Shown: positions 54,047-63,526 of the stretch, piece after piece
Layout of the letters: every line of letters begins with the position of its first letter
Position numbering within the stretch: the stretch's first letter is position 1
Assembly: GCA_002428985.1 (NCBI GenBank)
Contig: DIYL01000013.1
Span: 62,001 to 126,000, forward strand
Reading direction: 5' to 3'
DNA length: 64,000 bases
DNA from: Anaerolineales bacterium UBA6055
GTDB taxonomy: Bacteria > Chloroflexota > Anaerolineae > Aggregatilineales > Phototrophicaceae
The notes under the pieces: model-generated
What the model was told of the DNA's origin: nothing
The model's database searches: none
The model's input: only the letters and a program-made list of their open reading frames with translations
Position numbers and translations under genes: made by a program

Positions 54047-57000
54047 ATGCAGATCACAAGCCGATATATAGTTCACAAGATAATAGGTTCAGGTGGGATG
54101 GGTACTGTTTACGAGGCATTCGACCGTTTGAATAACCGTAATGTTGCTCTCAAACAAGTCAAGGCCAATGTAAACGAGATGCAGTTTGTATCTGAGAAAT
54201 CAAGTTCAAATCGATTGATCTCTATGTCCCATGAGTTCAGTGTGTTAGCCACATTGCGTCATCCACACATCATTAGCGTTTTTGATTATGGTGTGGACGA
54301 CATGGGTTTCCCCTACTATACGATGGAATATATCCCTAATGCTAAAATCTTGACTGATGTAGTGGTTAATGCTTCACAAGACAAAAAACTGTCTTTATTG
54401 ATTGATATGATGGAGGCATTGGCATATTTACATAATCGTGGGGTTATTCATCGAGATCTGAAACCATCAAATGTTCTGATCACAGAGACTAACCAGTTGA
54501 AAGTCATGGACTTTGGGTTGGCATTATCCCCTGATATATCGACAAGGGAATGGTCAAAGCTAGCTGGGACAATGGCATATATTGCTCCTGAAATGTTCTC
54601 AGATCAACCCGCATCAATCCAGTCTGATTTGTATGCAGTTGGGGTCATTATCTATCAGCTATTTGCAGGTCATCATCCATTCAATAAACAAAATATGGCG
54701 ACTCTGCTTAGCCAAATCTTGGCGCAGGAACCAGACTTTCAGATATTTGATGATGAAATACAGACGATTGTTCGTCCTCTCTTGGCTAAAGATCCAACAG
54801 ACCGTCCAGAAAAAGCTCGTGATGTACTAGCGCAGTTATATAATATTCATCAGACAGCAACACAATCTTCAAACCACGAACAAATTCGCGAAAGTTATTT
54901 GCAAGCAGCTCCTTTTGTCGGTCGGGAACAGATTATGGAACAACTCCAGACAGGTTGGCATCAAGTCAAAACAGGAGGTAATCAGTTTTTTCTGATTGGT
55001 GGGGAAGCTGGGATAGGGAAAACACGATTAATTGATGAATTTCGTATTAGAGTTCTGGTTGATTCTGCATATGTATTGAGGGGACAGGGGTCAAGCGAAG
55101 GTGCTCTGTACAGCCTATGGAAAAGTATTATACAACAACTGGTTTTATCCTCCCAGATAAGCGATCAGCAAGCTATAGTTTTGAAGGATATTGTTCCTGA
55201 TATTAGGACGCTATTGAAACGTGACATTATTGGCGACCCATCACCCTTAAAAGGCGATGCGTACTATTTGCGATTGGTCAATGTGTTGAAGCTCATGTTG
55301 CAACAGCAGACTAAACCAATAGTCATCCTCTTAGAGGATCTGCATTTCGTCAACGAAAGTATTGAGATTTTGCGACATTTGCTATCCTTTAGCAATCAGC
55401 TTAACAAAATCATGATTGTGGCTACATTTCGTAATGATGAACCCTTAACTTCACAATATGACTTAATACAAATGGAGATGACCTATGTTCATCTGAAACG
55501 TTTGGAAACTGAAGATATTACCAAACTAAGCCAAGATATGTTGCAGTATTCGGTTGCAGACAGGCAGTTCATGACTTTACTAGAACAGGAAACTGAGGGT
55601 AACACATTCTTTATCGTCGAAGTGGTAAGACAGTTTATTGAAGAAACGGGAAACATGAAATCCTTTGACACGAATCAATTACCCCGCAATATATTGACAG
55701 ATGGTATGCAACAACTTCTGAAGCGACGCTTAAACCGACTCCCATAAGATTATCGCCCGATGACCCATCTTGCTGCCTTAAGTGGACGAAGAATTGATCT
55801 TACCCTATTACAATCTATCTTGCCAAACGCAGAGTGGGATTCATGGTTATTCCTAGCTACTGAAAACGCCATATTAAGTGTAGAAGCAGAGCAGTGGCAA
55901 TTCGCACATGACAAATTGCGTGATACGATCATCTACCACCTCTCCGAACAAGAAGTACAAAACATATCAAGAACATTGGCATTGACTATTGAAAAAATAT
56001 ATAAGGATGATACTGCGTATGTCGAGCGTTTGTTTATGCTATGGCGTCAAGCCAACGATCTAGATAAAGAAGTCTATTACCTTGAGAAGTATAGTCACCG
56101 TAAAATTGAAATCGACAATGACCATATCAATATTCGTCGTATCCTCAGTGATACATTAGAGCGTCTCCCAGAGCGAAGCCCACTACGATTAAAGTTACTT
56201 TATCATTTAATTCTCTCATCTCAAGTTTTACGAGATGCACAAGGGGTTCAGCTTTATGGGAATCAGTTAGAATCACTCGCAAAAGAGCATAATGATCAGG
56301 AGATGATTACCAATTATCTGGATTCACAAGGTATCATTGCATATTATGGCAATGATTATGACTCAGCACATCAGTATTTTACGGAAGCACTGGCATTACG
56401 TAAACAAATTGATAATGTTGGAATTGATTATACATTGAACCACTTAGGGTTAGTACTTCATCGTACAGGTCACTCCGAAGAAGCTCTCTCAAAATATCAA
56501 GAAGTGATTACATTACGGAAAGCAGTTGGCGAACTGGAACCAATTGCAGTTTGCTATAATAATATGGGGATCATAGAGTTGGAACGTGCCAACCAATTAT
56601 CCATAAATGATCCCCAACGCAAGGTGCTATTAGATAGAGCGTATTCTTATCATCAAGAAGCATATGACATACGCCAAAAAACACAGTCTATACAAGGTAA
56701 GAGCTTCAGTAAACATAATCTAGGTGTTGTTGCCTTTTTGCAGCAAGATTATGAATTAGCGCATAACCTTTTTGAGGATAGCCTCATATTGAAGCAACAG
56801 ATAGGCGATAATTGGGGTATTGCAACAACCTTCACCATGCTTGGTGAAATTGCATTTGAACAAAGAGAGTGGAGAAATGCAAAGATATATCTTCTAAAAG
56901 CACTCGAAAAGTATGAGATTGTTGATGAAGCTTATGGTATTTCTGAATCGAAACTAATGCTGGGGCAGCTCGCCTTTATCGCTGATGAAATATCAGATGC

Positions 57001-57421
57001 ACAACAATACTTTGAAGATGCGCTAGAAGGTTATCAAACGATCCAGTATGAATACGGCATTGTCAAGTCGCTCCAGTCACAAACAATCATCTTACAAACA
57101 GAAGATGCATCTGTGATCAATGACTATATTCAGTCCGTGCTTATGTATCCTAACATGTTGGAACGTATCCCTGTTAAACTGGGTATACTGCTGTTAGAGG
57201 CATATCGGGTACGAAATCTGAAGCCGCACGATGCAGTATATTATGGGTTTGTTATTTTATCTCACCCCGATACATCAACTATGCCAACACACTTGGTTAA
57301 TATGCTACTTGCTGAAGTTCAAGACAAGATCACAAACAGTGATCTTGAAAGCTTACAACAAAAAGCCAACGAAGCAGTATTTTATGATCTAATTAATGAT
57401 GTATTGAATCACTATTTTTAG
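54047..57421 (+). pseudogene. Ser/Thr kinase-AAA ATPase-TPR regulator interrupted by one in-frame TAA
   Basis: Two frames in the same phase (54047-55747 and 55748-57421) read as one 1,124-residue protein broken by TAA at 55745-55747. The first part has an active-looking Hanks kinase (GSGGMGTVYEAFD, HRDLKPSNVLI, DFGLALS) and an AAA ATPase with Walker A GGEAGIGKT and Walker B VILLEDLHF. The break falls in RRLNRLP[stop]DYRPMTHLAALSGRRIDL, a stretch continuous in relatives. The second part holds about eight TPRs (YTLNHLGLVLHRTGHSEEALSKYQE and so on). Start ATG 54047 with GAGAGA upstream. A GAA/CAA to TAA change is the simplest explanation; a split yet functional pair is possible. Confidence 0.85.
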
Positions 57422-57647
57422 TAGTAGGCAATAAGTTCATTCATAATCTTTAAGCAGATTATTCTTGCGTACTTCTGAGATAAACCGTGAATAAGATTCG
57501 TATTAAACAACAAATAAATGTACTGACGACTAGTGTGCATCAGACGATCTTGCACATCTAAATCACACCAGTCGAACCTGTGTCATGATGATTTTTATGC
57601 GTTCTTACGATTGAAAAAGTACATCGAAATCGGCGCAAATATTGACA
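57422..57647. other. Gene-free spacer with the second 34-bp repeat copy
   Basis: No supported gene. Holds the right copy of the direct repeat (57528-57561). Confidence 0.6.
57528..57561 (+). repeat. 34-bp direct repeat, right copy
   Basis: Identical to 53673-53706 over 34 bases, with two of the next three bases to the left also shared. See the left copy. Confidence 0.7.
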
Positions 57648-58898
57648 TCATGATGGCACACGCAAACAGAGTCGCAGTAATATCGTATCGCCAAAAACAA
57701 TATTGCCTTGTAACAGACCACGCATACTAGTAGCCGTGAGACTAATTGGATTGAGATTGACAAATACACGTAGAAACTCCGGCATAGTTGCTGGATCTAC
57801 AAATACATTGCTCAAGAACGAGAGCAAGAATGATGCAAGCTCACTCATGGTTGCAACATTGTCAGTACCACCAGGTGTACCCGCGCCACCTTCGTAGATA
57901 ATTTCCGCTTCCAATGTGTGAGGATCAGCCGATAGAATCACATGATTTGCCGGACAGGTACCGGCTTCTAGATTGGTGCAATTCATCATAATCGCGACCA
58001 TATCTACTGGATTCTGTGAGCCACCTGCTAGTAACAAACGTCCATCAGGTGTCCATGTTGCGTTATCGAGTGGTGGTAAAGTGTCATTACTAGCTTCAAT
58101 ATTGCCAGTCAGACGATTGATACGTCGCAGTTCACCATTGCTATAGTTCACGAATACCGTTTTGCCATCATCTGAAATCTGAATGCCATTCGATACAATG
58201 CCACCACTGTTTACGAGTTGGCCAAAGCCGTCCGTCAGATTCCAAGAGATGACATACCCTGTGTCACTACCGAGCAAGTTACCCTTGATATACTCACCAA
58301 AGGTCGCCATTTCATTGTCGCTCTTGGTCATCATATGTGTGACAAGGAAACCACCATCTAGTGTGGCAACAACATCGTTGATCATGCTACCGTCAGGTGC
58401 AATGGCACACCCACGCCACTCAAGTTCTCATGCATTATCGGTTTCAATGACTTGGAACATTTCAATTGATTCACGACTTCCATGTTGCACAACCAATAGC
58501 TTTAATGTGCTATCTGTACTTTCGCTCAAGTGAATACCGTGTGGGCTGAAGACCCCATTTGCAACTTCAGTGCAGGTCGTTTCACCCCAGTCGCCAGCCA
58601 GTTCAGTAGCGCCACCACCATATAATTCTGTGCGGGTTTCGGTTTCAAGATCAAGCAGAGAAATCATGCCGGGTGTCGTGCCATTTTGATCCCCCATTTC
58701 ACTGACAAGTACAAAGCGTCCATCGGATAGGGATTCTATATCTTCGGGATTTTGCCACCCACAGATTGGATGCGCATCGCCAATAGGGTCACAAGCCATA
58801 ATTGGCTCGATTGACATCGCAGATGATAGCGTGATGACAATTGCAATCACGATTATCCCAATGAATGCTAATGGAATGAGTAGGAGTTTCTTCTTCAT
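57648..58898 (-). pseudogene. SMP-30/gluconolactonase-like propeller with an in-frame TGA
   Basis: Two minus-strand frames (58428-58898 and 57648-58427) are in the same phase, separated by TGA 58430-58428. Joined, they give an N-terminal helix (residues 6-26), CGWQNPEDIESL, GRFVLVSEMGDQ and, past the stop, ELEWRGCAIAPDGSMINDVVATLDGGFLVTH, NSGGIVSNGIQISDDGKTVFVNYSNG and WTPDGRLLLAGG. This is the six-bladed SMP-30/paraoxonase pattern. The end (FGDTILLRLCLRVPS) looks frame-shifted relative to the family. No Cys-context supports selenocysteine, so this is read as a nonsense change (for example CGA or GGA to TGA). First of a minus-strand group with the membrane protein and the oxidoreductase. Confidence 0.8.
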
Positions 58899-58910
58899 GT
58901 GTTTGTGTAT

Positions 58911-59279
58911 TTATGAGTTCCAGTTCCATGCTGTCCAGATGGTGATCCCGTTAAAGACCATGCTGACGAGCAGCAAAAATTTGTCATAGTGATCGGGATA
59001 TGTTGGTAAGCTGGTAAGATTTAGGACAATAAAGACAAGTGCAATGATAATGTTTGCCCAACGGTTGATATTTTGTGGTGCAACCAATGATGTGAAGATC
59101 ATTAGGATAGGAAATAGCATTAAAACTGCCATAATCATCAGTGCACTTTGTGTGATTGGTTGCCCGTTCATTTGCCCCGGCGTGAAATCACCTGCAAATA
59201 TACGAAGCACATCACCAAGCAAGTAAATCAACATGACAACAATCCAGATGCCCGCTAGCAAAATATTGGTATGCGACAT
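58911..59279 (-). CDS. Small membrane protein (DUF6326-like)
   Basis: A 122-aa protein with four membrane helices (about 7-27, 42-65, 73-92 and 99-118) and a short GDFTPGQMNG loop near residue 30. The arrangement and length resemble DUF6326 proteins, an assignment made from memory. It lies three bases from the oxidoreductase pseudogene's stop and 12 bases upstream of the SMP-30-like gene, so the three were an operon. Confidence 0.75.
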   Translation of the reverse strand: MSHTNILLAGIWIVVMLIYLLGDVLRIFAGDFTPGQMNGQPITQSALMIMAVLMLFPILMIFTSLVAPQNINRWANIIIALVFIVLNLTSLPTYPDHYDKFLLLVSMVFNGITIWTAWNWNS

Positions 59280-59281
59280 GA

Positions 59282-60254
59282 TTAGTTTACTCCACTCCGA
59301 ACAACAACTTTCCCACGAGCATGACCTGTTTCGATATATCGCATTGCCTCTGGGATTTGATCAAATTCGTAGCTTCGGTCGATGATGGGCTTGAGTTCTC
59401 CGCTTTCAACCCTAGCTTTGAGGTCATTGAGGTGAGCTTGTGTAATCACAGCATCCATCGGTTTAATGATCTGGGTACTTTTTTTGGATGCCCACATCCC
59501 CTTTACTATTGCGCCAATCATGTGCCCCATTGTGGTGAAACCGACGATGAGTGCTGTACCGTCAGGCTTCAATGTTCGTTGGTAGTCATTGACAGTACGA
59601 TTCCCAACGAGATCAAGGATAAGGTCATATTGATGTTGACCATCAGCAAAGTCGCTTACGGTGTAGTCAATGATGTGGTCTGCCCCGAGAGAACGTACCA
59701 GTTCAATGTCATGTTTGCCGTTGACAGCTGTTACTTTTGCACCAGCAGACTTTGCAATCTGGATTGCGAACGTACCAATACCACCTGAAGCTCCCTTGAT
59801 TAGCACAGAGTTACTTGCTTTTACTTGACCGAAGTCATGAACAGACTGTAGCGCTGTGTTGCCAGCCTTCGGCACAGCAGCGGCTTCCACAAATGAGAGG
59901 TTTGCTGGTTTGAAGGAGAGCTTGTCTTCTGTAGTTACCACATACTCTGCGAAACCACCCCTGCCGATGTCACCATAGACTTCATCCCCCACATGGAACT
60001 GGGTTACATTTGTACCGACAGCCTCTACGTGTCCCGCAATATCCGACCCAAGAATGCCGAACTTTGGTTTGGTAAGCCCTGTATCGAAACGGACATAAGA
60101 AGGGTTTGCTACGCAACATACGCCAATCTGCTGGATTGAGTGATACAGCATGTATCTTGACAAGTACCTCGTTTGCATTGGGAATTGGTCTTTCGATTTG
60201 TTGTTTACGAAGAACATCAGGCGAACCATATGCTTCGCAGACGAATGCTTTCAT
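59282..60254 (-). pseudogene. Zinc-less quinone oxidoreductase-like MDR gene with a one-base insertion
   Basis: ATG 60254 with GGAG upstream opens KAFVCEAYGSPDVLR and NPADWRMLRSKPFL. Then an extra T (about 60095) shifts the frame; the rest continues VRFDTGLTKPKFGILGSDIAGHVEAVG, the NAD(P) motif GASGGIGTFAIQIAKSAGAKV, LDLVGNRTVNDYQ and RGKVVVRSGVN to the stop at 59282. The MDR family reduces quinones or enals with NADPH. Removing one base restores a full 323-residue protein, so this is a recent mutation or a sequencing error. Confidence 0.85.
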
Positions 60255-60359
60255 CAGTTTCTCCTATATTGTTGCTTTTACTTGATAACAGCATAGGAGA
60301 ACGGTAGGACTAGTGTCATACCTCCAAAGAACTATTCGATGGAACTAAATACAGGGGAT

Positions 60360-61000
60360 TTAATTTGAGGGCAACACACCAAGTTGTCTTGCTTTATTGA
60401 CTGCTTGTGTGCGATTTCTAACAGCTAATTTCCCATAAATATTGCGGGCATGTGCTTTGATAGTATAAAGTCACAGAAACAATTTGTCGGCAATTTGCTG
60501 ATTAGTGAGCCCTTGAGCAATAAACTCGAGAATTTCGATTTCTCGCTCACTAAGCGGTTCGATCAACTCTTTCTGATCAACCGTGACAATGCTTTGTGTA
60601 TCTTGTGTTTTAAATGCATTCAATAATTGTCGCACATAATCGGGTTCTATATTTTTACTCATTGCTGCGTTTAGCAAACTTTTGATATCCTCGCCCTCAT
60701 CTACAAAACTACGAACAAACCCTTCCGATTTTGCGAGTTTGAGGACGTCTTCAAATGCAGCAAGCGCATTTGGGAGATTATTGTTCTGAACTTGAAAAAT
60801 TCGCGATTTCAGTATCCAAATTTCGATGATACTTCTGTTACGCTGTTGCTTTTGATCTAACTCATAAAGTCTGTCAAGCAACTGCATCATCTCATCAAGC
60901 AGACGCGCCGATTCAACAAGCGATATTGAGCCAGATGTAGGCGCACCAGTGTAAGGTGTTCGAACTCATTAAATTGGGTCTCTGACAGACTAACATTTCA
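60360..61000 (-). pseudogene. LuxR-type (MalT-like) regulator remnant
   Basis: Reading minus strand, NEFEHLTLVRLHLAQYRLL, a shift, LLDEMMQLLDRL, then IIEIWILKSRIFQVQNNNLPNALAAFEDVLKLAKSEGFVRSFVDEG, and the LuxR helix-turn-helix LIEPLSEREIEILEFIAQGLTNQQIADKLFL. Next comes TGA (60473-60471) where Ser is expected, and then LYTIKAHARNIYGKLAVRNRTQAV to TAA at 60360. The ATPase part of a MalT-like gene is absent. A truncated, decayed regulator. Confidence 0.8.
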
Positions 61001-61049
61001 GCTAATGCGACGGCGAGGGTGAAGATTCGGACTGAGAAGTGGTTTTAAG

Positions 61050-61856
61050 TCATTTACAGTTGGTGATGTGATGAACAACGGCTTCAGTGATTTGATCCCG
61101 TACAGTTTGTCCTTGCTCCACATTCAATGCAAAGACTGTTGTACTGTTCGTTTGCCGAATGTAACCCACAAACCATGCAAGCCCACCGCTGAGGTCTGTT
61201 CCGGTTTTGCCAGATAGGTCGTAATCCGGTTGCTCGTCCAAGATAAGTATCTCACGCACTGCAGCCGTCGTGGTATCAGAGAATAACGGCAAGTCATCTT
61301 CTACCAGTCGCCGCAAAAAATCCACTTGCTCATAGGTCGAAATTTCCAAGCCGTTACCCAACCAAAACGGCGTATCTGCCAACCACGCGGATGCATCTGC
61401 ATTACCATAAGGGAGCTCGTCAAGATAGTCTTGCATCTGCGCTTGCCCTGTCACCCGTGCAGTCTCAATAAAAAACCAAACCACAGAATACCTCATAGCT
61501 GTGCGAAGATCTTGTTCTTGTCGCCACTGGTCAAATGGATAGGTATTTGGGATACCTTCAAGAGGATACATGGTAGGATCATAAGGAAGCTGAGTGTTTA
61601 CATCTGGGAATGTACCGACTTCTAGGGCAACAAGCGCATTGAATACCTTAAACGTCGAAAAAGGCGGCCTACGTTCGGCGGCACGTTGTGGATTAACCGT
61701 CACCATCGTATCTGTTTCAAGATAATGTATCACCAACGTTGCATCATAGCCGGCAACAATTTCATGATAGGGCGTACACACTTGCCCATAAACGGTTTGT
61801 ATCGGCAAATGTATTAGACAAATCGTGATGACAATAAACCAAACAAAGTGCTTCAA
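61050..61856 (-). CDS. Class D (OXA-type) beta-lactamase-like protein
   Basis: About 268 aa. AAGGAG touches the ATG at 61865, which is too close, so the TTG at 61856 with nine-base spacing is preferred. A signal peptide (about 25 residues to TVYGQ) sends it outside. All class D motifs are present, numbered from the ATG: STFK at 70-73, SVV at 127-129, YGN at 153-155, KTGT at 220-223, and a Trp in FWLGNG. It should open penicillins, and possibly other beta-lactams, by a carbamylated-Lys mechanism; intrinsic environmental enzyme rather than a mobile one, as no IS or integron is near. A penicillin-binding role without lactamase activity is possible. Confidence 0.88.
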   Translation of the reverse strand: MKHFVWFIVITICLIHLPIQTVYGQVCTPYHEIVAGYDATLVIHYLETDTMVTVNPQRAAERRPPFSTFKVFNALVALEVGTFPDVNTQLPYDPTMYPLEGIPNTYPFDQWRQEQDLRTAMRYSVVWFFIETARVTGQAQMQDYLDELPYGNADASAWLADTPFWLGNGLEISTYEQVDFLRRLVEDDLPLFSDTTTAAVREILILDEQPDYDLSGKTGTDLSGGLAWFVGYIRQTNSTTVFALNVEQGQTVRDQITEAVVHHITNCK

Positions 61857-61865
61857 GTGACTCAT

Positions 61866-62119
61866 CTCCTTGATCGGGGACAGTCTGGAACCCCTGTAAT
61901 GACTTGCTTGCAGACATTACGCACAGAGTACTTCAATATGTAGACTACATGCATGAACAATAAAAAAAATCGCTTGGTATCCAAATGGATTCGTTTAGGC
62001 TAGCATAGTTACACCAATGTAGGTAGACACACATGCAAAAGATCTAATCAATCTCAGTATCTGTTTATGAGATTCGAACCATTCTTGAAATCAAATTCTG
62101 TTAATTCTTAAACCCAAAA
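61866..62119. other. Intergenic region, no gene seen
   Basis: Upstream region of the beta-lactamase-like gene and the 3' side of the tRNA-Lys unit. AT-rich, no open frame or RNA recognised. Confidence 0.5.
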
Positions 62120-62120
62120 A

Positions 62121-62150
62121 CAGAAAAACCACTCTCTATCGGTGGCTTTT
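62121..62150 (-). terminator. Terminator of tRNA-Lys
   Basis: On the minus strand, AAGCCAC / GTGGTTT (one G-T) with a 9-base loop and TTTTTCTGTTTTT following, about 30 bases after the tRNA 3' end. Confidence 0.7.
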
Positions 62151-62179
62151 AATTCAGATCTAGTTTGAAATTTTATTAG

Positions 62180-62252
62180 TGACCCTGGAAGGACTCGAAC
62201 CTTCAACCTAACGATTAAGAGTCGCTTGCTCTGCCAATTGAGCTACAAGGCC
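62180..62252 (-). tRNA. tRNA-Lys (anticodon CTT)
   Basis: Minus strand. Acceptor GGCCTTG pairs with CAGGGTC (G-T pairs included), discriminator A. D arm TAGCTCAATTGGCAGAGC, anticodon loop CTCTTAA with anticodon CTT for AAG, T arm GGTTCGAGTCC. CCA is not encoded. Confidence 0.95.
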
Positions 62253-62461
62253 TTTTGAATATTTAAGAATAGAATTATACAGTTTTTCACAATCGTTTTT
62301 CAAGGGTCAGTCACACTTGGGCAGCACTCTACAATATAAAAAATCCGTATATATTATACAAATCTGCCACAATTGATGAGACGGTAGTTTCTACTGTAAT
62401 GAAAATGTGGGACACTTAATATCGAAAGTAAATTGCTTACTAAACATGTATATTGCATACC

Positions 62462-62467
62462 TATAAT
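62462..62467 (+). promoter_or_regulatory. -10 box for the epimerase gene
   Basis: TATAAT 25 bases before the ATG at 62492. No convincing -35 element. Confidence 0.4.
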
Positions 62468-62491
62468 CACATCTACATAGGGTAGTGATCT

Positions 62492-63511
62492 ATGTCAAAA
62501 AATATTCTAATTATTGGCGGGGCACGCAACATGAGCTATTACCTTGCCAAACAGCTTACCGAAGCAGGTTATACACTAACGCTGCTCTATCGTGGTCCAA
62601 CCAACGAAGATTTGCCCGACACTGTACATCACTTACATGCAGATCGTACCGATACAAATCAGTTACGGCGGGCATTGTTGGCTAAATCATTTGATACAGT
62701 AGTGGATTTTGCCCTTTATGAAGGGACCGAGACAGAAGACATCCTCAATATCTTCATGGGCAATGTTGGACAATATCTTGTTATCAGTACGGGTCAAGTT
62801 TATCTCGTAAGAGAAGGTATTCAACGCCCCTTCCGTGAACAAGATTACGATGGACGTTTAATGCCATCTCCCAAAGAAAACACCTTCGCGCATGAAGAAT
62901 GGAACTATGGCATGCAAAAGCGCGAAGTCGAAGACAAATTACAAAAGGCATGGTTAACATCTAATTTTCCATACACTATTTTCCGGCTGCCAATGGTAAA
63001 TAGTGGACGCGATCAATTTAATCGTCTTTATAACTATTATTTGCGCTTGCAAGATGGAGGACATGTACTCGTTCCAGAAACCCCCAACTATCCGTTAAAC
63101 CATGTCTATGCAATGGATGTGATTCGTGCCATTATGAAAGTAATCGAGACAGGCATAGGCAAGGGAGAAGCTTTCAATATCGCACAAGACGAAAGTATAT
63201 CGCTTGATGAGTTTCTAGGCATATTAGGAAACTTAATGAATGTATCCCCCAAAATCGTGCGAGCAAAACGAAGCGATTTAGAAGCAAATGGATTTTTGCC
63301 AGATTGTTCCCCTTTTAGCGAACGCTGGATGAGTGAACTAGATAATACAAAAAGCAAAGATATATTAGATATGTCATATACTGCTCTCCCAGACTATCTT
63401 ACTGAACTTGTAGCATATTATCAGTCGCAAAATATCCCAGAACCCCTCACATATCGTCGTCGTCGTGCCGAATTACAATACATTGAACATCTAATACAAT
63501 CGCAAACCTAG
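62492..63511 (+). CDS. NAD-dependent epimerase/dehydratase-like protein
   Basis: A 339-aa extended-SDR protein. The Rossmann entry is ILIIGGARNMSYYLAKQL (GGxxxxxY variant), VVDFALYEG follows the third strand, STGQVY replaces the classic Ser, and the catalytic YxxxK is YGMQKRE at about 150, preserved as Tyr...Lys with changed spacing. A sugar-nucleotide epimerase, dehydratase or reductase is likely, though isoflavone-reductase-like members share these features. A solute-binding protein starts 16 bases after it, so they may be co-transcribed. Confidence 0.82.
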   Translation: MSKNILIIGGARNMSYYLAKQLTEAGYTLTLLYRGPTNEDLPDTVHHLHADRTDTNQLRRALLAKSFDTVVDFALYEGTETEDILNIFMGNVGQYLVISTGQVYLVREGIQRPFREQDYDGRLMPSPKENTFAHEEWNYGMQKREVEDKLQKAWLTSNFPYTIFRLPMVNSGRDQFNRLYNYYLRLQDGGHVLVPETPNYPLNHVYAMDVIRAIMKVIETGIGKGEAFNIAQDESISLDEFLGILGNLMNVSPKIVRAKRSDLEANGFLPDCSPFSERWMSELDNTKSKDILDMSYTALPDYLTELVAYYQSQNIPEPLTYRRRRAELQYIEHLIQSQT

Positions 63512-63526
63512 TTAAAGGATACTTTA

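Noticed and set aside
58428..58430. In-frame TGA in the SMP-30-like gene as a second selenocysteine site
   Set aside because: A weak 4-5 bp hairpin follows at a suitable distance, but the position is not a redox Cys in the family and the gene lies in decaying DNA, so a nonsense change is far more likely. It also shows how easily SECIS-like hairpins occur by chance.
60471..60473. TGA in the LuxR helix-turn-helix as selenocysteine
   Set aside because: Expected residue is Ser in a DNA-binding helix, and the gene is otherwise truncated and frameshifted.
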